From Chloroflexota bacterium (GTDB lineage: Bacteria > Chloroflexota > Dehalococcoidia > JACPQK01): a stretch of 64,000 nucleotides of DNA. Shown here piece by piece: positions 21,975 through 29,876 of this stretch (its first letter is position 1; every line of letters starts with the position of its first letter). The position numbers were made by a program, and so were the translations under genes. The notes under the pieces are model-generated. The model was not told where the DNA came from. It did no database searches and saw only the letters and a program-made list of their open reading frames with translations. The DNA is taken from the NCBI GenBank assembly GCA_016190505.1, contig JACPQM010000018.1, positions 1 through 64,000 of the forward strand. Direction: 5' to 3'.

Positions 21975-23951
21975 TCAGGCCAGCCCGAGTTCCTTTAGCT
22001 TCGTTTCGGTGGGTAGTCCGCTCTGCGGGTCCCAACCCCGGATGCGGTAGTACTCCTCCAGCAGTGCGGTCATCCGCTTCCGGTCGAGCCTGGAGCCGGC
22101 AGCCGATCCCTGGGGTAGACCCTCGTCGTAGAACCGGGCTGGCCAATCGTCTTGCTGGCGCGTGATGCCGCACCGGGCCAGGTACATCCTCTGGAGGTTG
22201 AGCACCCGCTCGCCTGTCCGCATGAGCTGGGCAGGGGTTACCTCCATACCGGTAGCCGCGGACAGAAGCCGCGCGTAGTGGCTGGGGCCGAGCCGGTTGA
22301 GGTGCGTAGTCGGGAAGATGCACACGATGAGGCAGTTCATGGCGCTGCACAGGTCCGACATCCATTTGGCCAGGGCGGGCTTGGCCCGGTCGCCGAACTC
22401 GTCCAGGCGAGGTGGGTCCCCAAAGAACTCGAGCTTCTCGGCTGGAGTCATGTCCAGACTGGCGACATAGCCCGCGGTGTATGTCTCTTCGTCCAGCCCG
22501 TGTTTTTCCTTCAGCTCGCGCAAGGGAGGCAAACGGTCCACCCTGGTGTGGGTCGTCTTGATGTTGTCGCCACCCCTGGGACTGGCCAGCACCCCGAGGT
22601 TCCACAGAGTAGCTGCTCTCCGAGGGTCGGGGACAAAGACCTCCAGGCCCTTGACCGTCATGGCATACTTCAATGCTTCGGGACCGATGCGCCGGGCTGC
22701 CGCCAGGCTTCCTTCCGCCAGGAGGTCCCCCAGCCCCTTTCTGAAGGCTATGTTGTGCAGCATCTCCAGGATGGCCTCGTCGTTCCCCCAGGTGAGGTCA
22801 ACCCCAGTGTCCCCTCGGGTAAGAATACCGCGCTGATAGAGCTCCATGGCGAAGGCGATAGTGCTCGCCGCCGAGGTCATGTCCAGCCCCAACCTGTGGC
22901 AAGCCTCTTTGCATTTCCAGATGGCGGGAAGGTCCAGGACCCCACACTTGGCCCCAAACTCCTGGAGGGGAGCGACGAACGTGCTGCTGGCTATGCGGAG
23001 CCCCGCATACTTGCCGTCTCGCACCTCTGCCAGGTTGAAACAAGCTATGGGACAGCGGTAACACGTCCCTGCCTTTCCGGCCAGGTGAGGGAGTGCGGCC
23101 TCCAGGGTTACCTTCTCTAGCCACTCCGCGGGCACAACCCCCTGATAGTTCCTGCCCGGCAGCGTGCCGGTGAAATAGTGGCGCCGCGCCACGTCCAGGA
23201 CGCCGACGGAGCCGAAGGCCCGGTGGGGCGCTTCGAGGCCAGGGTGCCAGGAGGTAGTGAGCCGTCGCATGGCCTCCTTGACCGCGGCATCGAAGGCTTC
23301 GGGTTGGGCCACCGTGATCTCGCCGGTGCCTCGTACTGCGATTGCCTTGACTCCCTTGGCTCCGAGCACCGCCCCAATGCCGCATCTGCCCTGGGCGTGG
23401 TAATACTCGTTGATCAGGCAGGCAAATTTCACCCGGTTCTCCGCCGCCGGGCCGCAGGCCAGGACTCGGACCTCGTGGCCGGGCTGTTCCCCGAGCTCGT
23501 GCCGGAGCACGTCTGACGTTTCCCAGGTGTCCCGGCCCGACAAGCCGTGGGCACTGCGTATCTCAACCCGGCCATCATCTACCCAGAGATAGACGGGTCG
23601 GGGAGATCTGCCGCGGAGGACAACGGCATCGTAGCCTGCCCGTTTCAGCTCTGCCCCCCACCAGCCACCGGAGTTACCGGTGGCTAGCAGGCCCGTCTGG
23701 GGAGACCTGGCAGTAATATCAACGCGGCCGGCACACGGAGCATGGGTGCCCGTGAGGGGGCCCGCGGCTATCACCACCACGTTGTCGGGCCCCAGGGGGT
23801 CCACGTCTGGCCCCACCTCGTCGTAGACGATGCGAGTGCCCCAGCCCATCCCGCCGATGTAGCGCTGAGCGAGGTCTGAGTCAAGCTCCCGGGCCGAAGC
23901 CTCCGGGACAGACAGGTCCACGTTGAGGACTTTACCTGTGTATCCGTTCAT
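21975..23951 (-). CDS. aldehyde ferredoxin oxidoreductase, tungsten type (1)
   Basis: Family that oxidises aldehydes to acids with a tungsten (or Mo) bis-pterin and one [4Fe-4S] cluster, electrons going to ferredoxin. 658 residues, full length. The N-terminal GKVLNVDLS is typical. Cluster ligands are C297, C300 and C304 (CYRCPIAC), plus C540 or C544 near the end, at positions like those of the Pyrococcus enzyme. Cytoplasmic, no signal. It has its own promoter. The neighbouring dehydrogenase and 2-hydroxyglutarate oxidase genes are divergent. Exact substrate unknown. Confidence 0.93.
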   Translation of the reverse strand: MNGYTGKVLNVDLSVPEASARELDSDLAQRYIGGMGWGTRIVYDEVGPDVDPLGPDNVVVIAAGPLTGTHAPCAGRVDITARSPQTGLLATGNSGGWWGAELKRAGYDAVVLRGRSPRPVYLWVDDGRVEIRSAHGLSGRDTWETSDVLRHELGEQPGHEVRVLACGPAAENRVKFACLINEYYHAQGRCGIGAVLGAKGVKAIAVRGTGEITVAQPEAFDAAVKEAMRRLTTSWHPGLEAPHRAFGSVGVLDVARRHYFTGTLPGRNYQGVVPAEWLEKVTLEAALPHLAGKAGTCYRCPIACFNLAEVRDGKYAGLRIASSTFVAPLQEFGAKCGVLDLPAIWKCKEACHRLGLDMTSAASTIAFAMELYQRGILTRGDTGVDLTWGNDEAILEMLHNIAFRKGLGDLLAEGSLAAARRIGPEALKYAMTVKGLEVFVPDPRRAATLWNLGVLASPRGGDNIKTTHTRVDRLPPLRELKEKHGLDEETYTAGYVASLDMTPAEKLEFFGDPPRLDEFGDRAKPALAKWMSDLCSAMNCLIVCIFPTTHLNRLGPSHYARLLSAATGMEVTPAQLMRTGERVLNLQRMYLARCGITRQQDDWPARFYDEGLPQGSAAGSRLDRKRMTALLEEYYRIRGWDPQSGLPTETKLKELGLA

Positions 23952-23986
23952 GCTGCCGCCATGCCCCCCTTGTCCTGAATGCCCGT

Positions 23987-24015
23987 ATCTTAGGTCGGGC
24001 CTTCCGCGCTGTCAA
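23987..24015 (-). promoter_or_regulatory. promoter of AOR gene 1
   Basis: Minus-strand TTGACA (24015-24010), 17-bp spacer, TAAGAT (23992-23987), about 36 bp before the start codon. Confidence 0.75.
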
Positions 24016-24084
24016 TGCACGGGTTCGCGCCACAGGGCGCTGTCTGCTATAGTAGGCACATCTCGAATCGCAGGAGGTGCACCC

Positions 24085-25116
24085 ATGAGGTCCTGGCAGG
24101 TCTATGGCGTCAACGACATGCGGTTGGAGGACATCCCCATACCTGAGGCCCGGCCAGGCTGGGCGTTGGCTCGGGTGCGGGCATTCCAGCCCAGCATCAC
24201 CGAGGTGCAGCGTTTCTGGGGCACCAGCCAGCGAGGCCAGGACAAGATGCGCCAGACCATCCAGGAGAAGGGCCCCTACGCCATGGGGCACGAGGTGTGC
24301 GCCGACGTGGTGGCCGTGGACGAACGGTCCGGGTTCCGGGTCGGTGACCGGGTGGCCTACTCTCACGCCGCCCCCGGCATGGTGTCCGGAGACGACTACC
24401 CGGGCTGCTTCGCCGAATACGTGCTCCTGCCTATCCCGTCCCTGTTCAAGGTTGATGCGAGTATCCCTGACGTGGAATGCCCAGCCCTCCAACCTCTGGC
24501 CTCTTGCGTTCACGATGTCGAGGAGGCCCGCATCGAGCTGCACGAGACTGTGGTCGTGTTCGGGCAGGGGGTAATGGGACTGAACATGGCCCAGCTTTGC
24601 CGGCGGGCCGGCGCCGAGCGAGTGATCGGCGTGGACGTGCGCGACCAGTGCCTGGCGGTATCCCGGGAGCTAGGCGTGGACGTCCAGGTCAACGCCGGGC
24701 AGCAGGACCCGGTGGCGGCCATCAGGGACCTCACCAACGGGCGCGGCGCCGATGTGGCCTTCGACTGCGCCTCGGGCAGCCCCGAGGTGGGACTGTCTGG
24801 CGGCAAGACGCTGTTCCAGGCTATCGAGGCCGTGCGCATCGGTGGCCGCCTCATCCAGATTGCCTTCCACCACCAGCCTGTTCTCTTCGATCCCAACCAG
24901 CTTCGGGCCAAGCGCATCAAGTACATCTTTCCGGGCGAGGGCACAGGGGAGACCATGGCCCTGACCAGCCGCCTGGTGGCGTCGGGTAAAGTGCAGTTGA
25001 AGCCCTATATCACCCACGTGCTGAGTGGCGTCGAGAAGCTTCCCGACGCTATGGAGATCACGGGCCACAAGGCAAGCCACGGCGCCATCAACCCGGCTGT
25101 GGTGATCGTCGCCTAG
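24085..25116 (+). CDS. medium-chain dehydrogenase (zinc alcohol dehydrogenase superfamily)
   Basis: NAD(P)-dependent oxidoreductase of the threonine/sorbitol dehydrogenase type, 343 residues. ATG 24085 follows CAGGAGGTG. GHEVCADVVAV marks the catalytic domain and FGQGVMGLNMAQLCRRAG the nucleotide-binding fold. The position that normally holds the catalytic-zinc Cys (C-G-[ST]-D) reads SITEVQRFWGT, and the four structural-zinc cysteines are absent, so metal use is doubtful. A TATAGT lies at 24048-24053 but without a clear -35. The TAG stop is inside the terminal repeat of a small mobile-like element. Confidence 0.88.
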   Translation: MRSWQVYGVNDMRLEDIPIPEARPGWALARVRAFQPSITEVQRFWGTSQRGQDKMRQTIQEKGPYAMGHEVCADVVAVDERSGFRVGDRVAYSHAAPGMVSGDDYPGCFAEYVLLPIPSLFKVDASIPDVECPALQPLASCVHDVEEARIELHETVVVFGQGVMGLNMAQLCRRAGAERVIGVDVRDQCLAVSRELGVDVQVNAGQQDPVAAIRDLTNGRGADVAFDCASGSPEVGLSGGKTLFQAIEAVRIGGRLIQIAFHHQPVLFDPNQLRAKRIKYIFPGEGTGETMALTSRLVASGKVQLKPYITHVLSGVEKLPDAMEITGHKASHGAINPAVVIVA

Positions 25117-25314
25117 TACCAAGTTGCGGAAATCAGCGTCCGAATACAATGCGTTGCCCTGGCCGGTAGTACCCCCTACTGTCCCCCTTCGCAAGGGGGA
25201 CCATTGCCTACTGTCCCCCTTCGCAAGGGGGACTATAGGGGGTCAATTCGAGCGGGACGGGGATCATTGCGAACACCGTGGACATCAACGCGAACCTCCG
25301 CAAGTAGGCACTAG
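25113..25314. mobile_element. MITE-like element with 17-bp terminal inverted repeats
   Basis: The left end CTAGTACCAAGTTGCGG (25113-25129) and right end CCGCAAGTAGGCACTAG (25298-25314) are inverted repeats matching at 14 of 17 positions. Inside are two copies of a GTCCCCCTT-CGC-AAGGGGGAC palindrome (25181-25201, 25213-25233). A 59-bp internally deleted relative lies at 29818-29876. No ORF inside. The left end supplies the TAG stop of the dehydrogenase. Confidence 0.6.
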
Positions 25315-25349
25315 TGAGGGCGGCCTAGGGCAGCCAGCAAACCCGCCAT

Positions 25350-26480
25350 ATGTACGACACTGAAGTGACGGTGGTTGGCGCGGGTGTGGTGGGGCTGGCG
25401 GTGGCCGCGCGCCTGGCGGCCAGCGGCCATAAGGTGCTGGTGCTGGAGAAACGGGAGGGCTTTGGCCTCGAGACCAGCAGCCGCAACAGCCAGGTCATCC
25501 ATGCCGGGATCAATGACCCCCCCGACTCGCTGAAGGCCCGCCTATGTGTCGAAGGCCGGAGCATGCTCTACCAGCTTTGCCAAGCCCACAGCGTTGGCAA
25601 CCGTCGCTTGGGCAAGATGGTGGTGGCCAGCACCGAAGACGAGGTGCCGCGCCTGGAGGTAATGTGCGCCCGAGGGCAGGCCAATGGCGTGGACGACCTG
25701 CGCCTGTTGACCCGGCGAGAGGTGGCGGTGCTGGAGCCCAACGTGAGGGCCGTGGCGGCCTTGCTGTCTCCGTCTACAGGGGTCGTTGATGCCTGGGCGT
25801 TGATGCGCCTCTTTGCGGCCCAGGCCCGGGACCGTGGGGCCACCCTGGCCTTTCACTCGGAGGTGGTTGGCCTGGGGCCAGCCGGTGAAGGGTGGCGAGT
25901 CAGCGTCCTCGAGCCGGAAGGCGCCTTCACCTTCCAGAGCCGGACCGTGGTCAACTGCGCGGGACTGTGGTCGGACCACATTGCCGCACTGGCCGGGATT
26001 GACGTGGACCAGGCCGGCTATCGCCTGCACTACTGCAAGGGCGAGTTCTTCGCCTTTACCCCCCGGCCGGACACGCGGTTGGACCATCTGGTGTACCCCA
26101 CACCGGAGGTGGACGCCGCGGGACTGGGAATCCACACCATTCAAGACGTGGAAGGCGTCTCGCGCCTGGGGCCCAGCATCGAGTACGTGGACCGGCTGGA
26201 CTACCAGGTCGATGTTTCACATCGCGAGGCTTTCCTACAGGCCGCCCGGAGGTATCTGCCCGGGCTGGAGGAGGCAGACCTCAGCCCAGACTTCGCCGGT
26301 ATCAGGCCCAAGCTGGCGGGTCCAGGCGAGGGCTTCCGTGATTTCATCATTCGCCACGAGGCGGACCGCGGCCTGCCCGGGTTGGTCAACCTGGTGGGCA
26401 TCGAGTCACCCGGGCTTACCGCGTCTCCCGCCATCGCGCGGCACGTGGCTGGACTGCTGCAGGAATTGGAGGCCCGGTAG
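25350..26480 (+). CDS. lhgO: L-2-hydroxyglutarate oxidase-like FAD protein
   Basis: FAD-dependent oxidoreductase of the DAO family, 376 residues. The N-terminal dinucleotide motif VVGAGVVGLAVAARL is followed by LETSSRNSQVIHAGI, which is typical of L-2-hydroxyglutarate dehydrogenase/oxidase (LhgO/L2HGDH). Near the C-terminus GLVNLVGIESPGLTASPAIA also fits. It would oxidise L-2-hydroxyglutarate to 2-oxoglutarate, passing electrons to quinone or oxygen. Only a weak ribosome binding site is seen. The TAG stop is part of a GTAGGGGC palindrome. Confidence 0.85.
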   Translation: MYDTEVTVVGAGVVGLAVAARLAASGHKVLVLEKREGFGLETSSRNSQVIHAGINDPPDSLKARLCVEGRSMLYQLCQAHSVGNRRLGKMVVASTEDEVPRLEVMCARGQANGVDDLRLLTRREVAVLEPNVRAVAALLSPSTGVVDAWALMRLFAAQARDRGATLAFHSEVVGLGPAGEGWRVSVLEPEGAFTFQSRTVVNCAGLWSDHIAALAGIDVDQAGYRLHYCKGEFFAFTPRPDTRLDHLVYPTPEVDAAGLGIHTIQDVEGVSRLGPSIEYVDRLDYQVDVSHREAFLQAARRYLPGLEEADLSPDFAGIRPKLAGPGEGFRDFIIRHEADRGLPGLVNLVGIESPGLTASPAIARHVAGLLQELEAR

Positions 26481-26548
26481 GGGCGAAGCATCGGGCGCGG
26501 GGCGCCGTGGCTCCGGATTCAGACAAGGGCCCGATGCTTCGCCCCTAC
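26477..26548. terminator. 20-bp inverted repeat between convergent genes
   Basis: GTAGGGGCGAAGCATCGGGC (26477-26496) and its exact reverse complement (26529-26548) are separated by 32 bp. It lies between convergent lhgO and the TPM-domain gene and may stop transcription from both sides. It contains the lhgO stop codon and is a member of the GTAGGGGC family. Confidence 0.6.
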
Positions 26549-26551
26549 ACT

Positions 26552-27469
26552 TTAGAACCCACGTGAGGCCCCGCCACCCCCGGACCTTCCGCCACCGAAG
26601 CCACCGAACCCACCACCCCCTGTCCAGCCGCCACGGCCAGCGCCAGAGAAACCGCCCCGGGTGTGGCGCCACGACGTCTGCCTTCCAGAAGTGGCCTGGT
26701 AACGGTACGCGGATGAAAGCGCCGCATCGAGGAAGAGGCCCAGGACGCCCGCCGCCAGCACACCGAGCACAATCAGCAGTAGTCCACCGATAGCCCAGCC
26801 CAGCGTCCCACCCACCACCGCTCCCCAGATACCCCCCAGCCAGATGGCCTTTGTTCGTGCCATGTAGGCCAGCAAGTAGACAGAGAACGCACCGAGGGGG
26901 AAGAGAAGCCACAGCTTGTCCGCTAGCGACGTTGTCACCTGCTCAAACCTGGGCCGGGCGCGCACCGAGCCCGGTTGGTAGGTGCTGTCGTTGATGGCTT
27001 GAGCGATGGCCCTGGCCCCCTTGATAATGCCCAGCGAGTAATCGTCCTTGCGGAAATCGGGCATGACCTCCGTGTCGAGTATCCTGCCGGCGTGGGAATC
27101 GGTGAGGTAAGGCTCCAAGCCATAGCCCACTTCGATGCGCACCCGCCGTTCGTCCCTGGCTACTAGCAGGAGCACGCCGTTGTCCGTGCCTTTCTTGCCG
27201 ATGCCCCAGCGTTCAAACAGCCGGACCGCGTAGCCCTCTACGCTGTCCCCGCCCAGGTCGGACACGGTGACGACTGTCAGCTCGACGGTCGTTTCCTGCT
27301 CGAGGTCGCGGAGGGCCTGCTCCAGGGATGCCTCAACATCCGGGGCCAAGAGATCGGCGAAGTCGTTGACGAAGCCGGACGGCTCAGGCAGGCCCTGGGC
27401 GAATGCCCCGCCGGCAGCGACCAGCATGCCCAGGACCGCTGCCAGCGCAAGTAACGCGGAGCTACGCAT
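26552..27469 (-). CDS. TPM-domain membrane protein (YgcG family)
   Basis: 305 residues from ATG 27469, which sits directly at the lemA stop. An N-terminal signal peptide (LLALAAVLGMLVAAGGAFA) leads to the TPM domain (GFVNDFADLL, then WGIGKKGTDNGVLLLVARDE), two hydrophobic segments and a Gly-rich tail (GGGFGGFGGGRSGGGGASRG). The TPM domain faces outside. The family is widely found next to lemA and has been linked to membrane or photosystem quality control in other organisms; the role here is unknown. Confidence 0.9.
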   Translation of the reverse strand: MRSSALLALAAVLGMLVAAGGAFAQGLPEPSGFVNDFADLLAPDVEASLEQALRDLEQETTVELTVVTVSDLGGDSVEGYAVRLFERWGIGKKGTDNGVLLLVARDERRVRIEVGYGLEPYLTDSHAGRILDTEVMPDFRKDDYSLGIIKGARAIAQAINDSTYQPGSVRARPRFEQVTTSLADKLWLLFPLGAFSVYLLAYMARTKAIWLGGIWGAVVGGTLGWAIGGLLLIVLGVLAAGVLGLFLDAALSSAYRYQATSGRQTSWRHTRGGFSGAGRGGWTGGGGFGGFGGGRSGGGGASRGF

Positions 27470-27470
27470 T

Positions 27471-28049
27471 TCAGAAGCTGACCTTGGGCGCGCCATCGGC
27501 CCCGGAGACAGCCCGGAAGTAGGCGCGCTCCCCGAACCCGAACATGCCGGCAACCATGTTGCTGGGGAAGCGTTTGGTCATACTGTTGTAGGAGAGCACC
27601 ACCTCGTTGTAGCGGCGCCGCTCCACCGCGATGCGGTTCTCGGTGCCGGCAAGCTCGTCCATAAGCTGCGTGACGTTGGCCTGCGAGCGGATGTTGGGGT
27701 AGTTCTCGACCACCACGAGGAGCCGGGCCAGGGCGCTTTCCAGTTGCGTAGCCGCATCGGCCCGCTGGTTGGGGGAGGCGGCGCCGGCGTAACGGGTGCG
27801 GGCCTCAGCCAGTTGGCCAAAGACCGCACGCTCCTGCTCGAAGATCCCCTTCGTAGACTCCACCAGGTTGGGGACCAGATCGAAGCGGCGCTGGAGCTGG
27901 GTCTCCACCTGTGCCCATTGCGCGTCCACCCCCTGTGAACGGTCTACCAGGCCGTTGTAGGTAGAGCGCAAGTACAGGCCCAGCCCCAGGGCTACCACCA
28001 GCAGGAGGCCCACCACCGCCAGCAGCGCCAGGCCGATACCCTTTGCCAT
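27471..28049 (-). CDS. lemA: LemA family protein
   Basis: 192 residues from ATG 28049, preceded by GAGGAG. One N-terminal membrane helix is followed by the LemA helical domain (YNGLVDRSQGVDAQWAQVE, QRRFDLVPNLVE, NSMTKRFPSNMVA). Function is poorly defined across bacteria. It overlaps nothing but abuts the TPM gene with 1 bp between, so the two form an operon, as is common. Confidence 0.94.
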   Translation of the reverse strand: MAKGIGLALLAVVGLLLVVALGLGLYLRSTYNGLVDRSQGVDAQWAQVETQLQRRFDLVPNLVESTKGIFEQERAVFGQLAEARTRYAGAASPNQRADAATQLESALARLLVVVENYPNIRSQANVTQLMDELAGTENRIAVERRRYNEVVLSYNSMTKRFPSNMVAGMFGFGERAYFRAVSGADGAPKVSF

Positions 28050-28115
28050 AGTGTACCACTCCTCGAGCCAGGTCTGGGACAACGAAGTCACCAGGATTAC
28101 CGGAACGCCACTGAC

Positions 28116-28144
28116 ATTGTAGGCCCGCTGGGGCTGGCCTTCAA
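28116..28144 (-). promoter_or_regulatory. promoter of the lemA-TPM operon
   Basis: Minus-strand TTGAAG (28144-28139), 17-bp spacer, TACAAT (28121-28116), about 65 bp before lemA. Confidence 0.6.
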
Positions 28145-28267
28145 TCTGCCTGCGGCACACCCGGCCACAATCCCCAGCGCCTTGCCCCTGGCGGATGAGG
28201 CCCCGCACCGGACGACGAAGGAGGCCGGCCAGGCCTCCTTCGCATCCAGTAGTGGCATGTCCCTGGC

Positions 28268-28351
28268 CTATTCCTCCGTCTTCCGTGGCCGGAAGAGCCG
28301 GCGCAGCCCAGGGATTCTCTGTATCCAGGACTTGCGACTCCTGCTAGCCAA
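28268..28351 (-). CDS. possible 27-residue basic micropeptide
   Basis: Directly after the stop of the DUF2283-like gene, a TTG (28351) opens a 27-codon frame rich in Arg and Lys (start MASRSRKSWIQRIPGLRRLF). GGAGGTGAGG at the end of the upstream gene is a suitable ribosome binding site. Translation is only a possibility: the frame is short and could be chance. Confidence 0.25.
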   Translation of the reverse strand: MASRSRKSWIQRIPGLRRLFRPRKTEE

Positions 28352-28353
28352 AG

Positions 28354-28545
28354 CTACCTCACCTCCTCACCCTCGTACCGGATGATGACATCGTCGTCGG
28401 TGATCTCGCTATCCGTGGCCCGGCTTGGTTTCTTGAAGGTGACGTAGAGTGTGTCAGCCTCCTCGTCATAGGAGGACCAGAGGTAACGGTGAGGCGCCTC
28501 CCGCACCATTGGAGCAAGCTTCAGGTAGTCCCTTACATCCATCAT
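28354..28545 (-). CDS. DUF2283-type small protein (a)
   Basis: 63 residues. The core SSYDEEADTLYVTFKKP followed by DSEITDDDVIIRY is the DUF2283 pattern (Y-D-x2-A-D-x-L-Y-V). Function unknown; such proteins often sit beside small toxin-like genes. It starts 12 bp after the next DUF2283-type gene, so three or four small genes form one minus-strand unit. Confidence 0.8.
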   Translation of the reverse strand: MMDVRDYLKLAPMVREAPHRYLWSSYDEEADTLYVTFKKPSRATDSEITDDDVIIRYEGEEVR

Positions 28546-28557
28546 GGTCCGTGGCGT

Positions 28558-28797
28558 CTAGCTGTGTACAGCCAGCCGCAAGTCGGCGGTTACGGGGATC
28601 TCGAACAGGTCTGCGCGGAGGAGGCGCGTCGAGAAGAACATGACCTCCAGGTTTTCCACCTCACCAGTGTTGGGGTTCAGGCGAGCCACAACCTCATCTC
28701 CGATCTCCTCGCACTCCTGTTCAGCGTAGGGGGGCCTCTTGCTGATGTAAAGGATGTCCGCTTCGCGGTCATATTGGAACGTCAGCTTCGCACCCAT
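28558..28797 (-). CDS. DUF2283-type small protein (b)
   Basis: 79 residues from ATG 28797 (the longer open frame lies antisense or inside the neighbour). FQYDREADILYISKRPPY is the DUF2283 core, followed by GDEVVARLNPNTGEVENLEV. It overlaps the end of the 108-residue gene by 16 bp, the tight coupling usual for toxin-antitoxin-like pairs. Probably a partner or antidote of that protein, by context only. Confidence 0.8.
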   Translation of the reverse strand: MGAKLTFQYDREADILYISKRPPYAEQECEEIGDEVVARLNPNTGEVENLEVMFFSTRLLRADLFEIPVTADLRLAVHS

Positions 28798-29108
28798 GCC
28801 GGCTCTCCTTCCGCTAGCTTCCTGGCGATGTACGCGGTCACCACCCAATGGCGTTGGCCGTCGCCGGGTCCGCTCATCACCACTACCACCACGTGTTTGC
28901 CCCCTGCCAGTCCAGTATACCAACGTGAGAAGAGCCGCGCGCTTCCCAACCGACCACTCCTGCGGACCTCGTCGGGGCCAGCCAGTGTGGCCGCGATGAG
29001 CTCCTGGTGGGCCGGGAGCAAGTCCGGGTGACGCTCAGCGATATGGCGCTCTCGCCCTGGCGCCAAGTCGACATCGGCCCCCAGAAAGGGACAAGGTAGC
29101 CGCGCCAT
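28782..29108 (-). CDS. putative small nuclease-fold protein paired with DUF2283
   Basis: 108 residues, no signal or membrane segment. The pattern RERHIAERHPDLL ... LAGPDEVRRS ... a central strand of four to five Val ... WVVTAYIARKL resembles the BECR-type (barnase/EndoU/RelE-like) nuclease proteins found in phage and toxin loci, with conserved His near the N-terminus. That is a fold guess from motif order, not a confident match. First gene of the small-gene unit with the two DUF2283-type proteins. Confidence 0.55.
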   Translation of the reverse strand: MARLPCPFLGADVDLAPGRERHIAERHPDLLPAHQELIAATLAGPDEVRRSGRLGSARLFSRWYTGLAGGKHVVVVVMSGPGDGQRHWVVTAYIARKLAEGEPAWVRS

Positions 29109-29162
29109 CTCGGCCCTATCTTAGGGTGAGGCGCCGCAGACTTCAATCAGCCGCATCGCCTC

Positions 29163-29444
29163 TCATGCCGCTTCAGCCTTCCGCGCCCTGTCTGTCCCAG
29201 GGATGTTCAACAGCACGTAAACGACATTGAGGCTATCCATCGCGGCGATGCGTTCCGCGCTTTGGGGAAGCTCAAGGCCCTTGGCGGCCCTGGAGAGATC
29301 AACAAGGCCGCTAGCGGGACGAAAGTCCAGCTTCTCCACGAGCAACCGGCGAGTTGCCTTGGCGTGTTGCGCCGTCGAAGGCCCGAAGATGCGCTGTATA
29401 CGCTGTTCGACTTCCGAGGCATCGGTCCGATCGATGATCGGCAT
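29163..29444 (-). CDS. hypothetical protein
   Basis: 93 residues from ATG 29444; a start 16 codons upstream is open too. The sequence is helical and charged (ASEVEQRIQRIFGP, then ATRRLLVEKLDFRPASGLVDL) with no membrane segment or known motif. It lies 54 bp upstream of the DUF2283 locus on the same strand. I do not recognise it; it may be chance coding or a small member of that locus. Confidence 0.4.
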   Translation of the reverse strand: MPIIDRTDASEVEQRIQRIFGPSTAQHAKATRRLLVEKLDFRPASGLVDLSRAAKGLELPQSAERIAAMDSLNVVYVLLNIPGTDRARKAEAA

Positions 29445-29872
29445 GTAGCATCGTTCCAATATCAAGTGTTTGTGACAACGTGGATTGTGCACCTTTTGGC
29501 ACCACAGCGCAAGGCCTCAGCCATGTCACCTGCTGGCTTACCAGCAGGGCAACCGCTCGGGCCTCCTGTCCGCTTGTGGAGGCAATGGTACGATGCGGCG
29601 TGGAACGATCTAGCGAAGCGTTCAACCGCGACCGGTGCCAGCCCAGCTTCAAGCTGGGACTTGCCAGCGCCCCGGGCACTGCCGGAACGGCGAGGTCGGA
29701 TATGGTAGGTCCCGGACCAGCAACCGAATAGCTCTCCCAATAACCGAGGTCCTGGTAGCCAACAGGTCAGGGGCTGGCCCCGGTGCTTCTCAGACGGACC
29801 GAGGGTGTGCTTTCGCCCTAGTGCCTATTTTGCAGAACTTCGCGTTGGTCCACGGTGTCCCGCAACTTGGTA
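29445..29872. other. 428-bp gap without a recognisable gene
   Basis: Several short frames exist on both strands but none has a family signature or ribosome binding site. Small palindromes occur (for example CCCAGCTT/AAGCTGGG near 29643). The right end contains the 59-bp deleted MITE-like copy (29818-29876). Confidence 0.5.
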
Positions 29873-29876
29873 TTAG
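29818..29876. mobile_element. 59-bp deletion derivative of the CTAG-ended element
   Basis: In reverse orientation it matches both ends of the element at 25113-25314, including CCTARTACCAAGTTGCGG and about 40 bp near the other end, but lacks the interior. One end provides the TAA stop of the hydantoinase B gene. Confidence 0.55.

Noticed and set aside
25181-25233. Two GTCCCCCTT palindromes as a short CRISPR or attachment site
   Set aside because: Only two copies 32 bp apart with no integrase or cas gene; better explained as internal parts of the MITE-like element.
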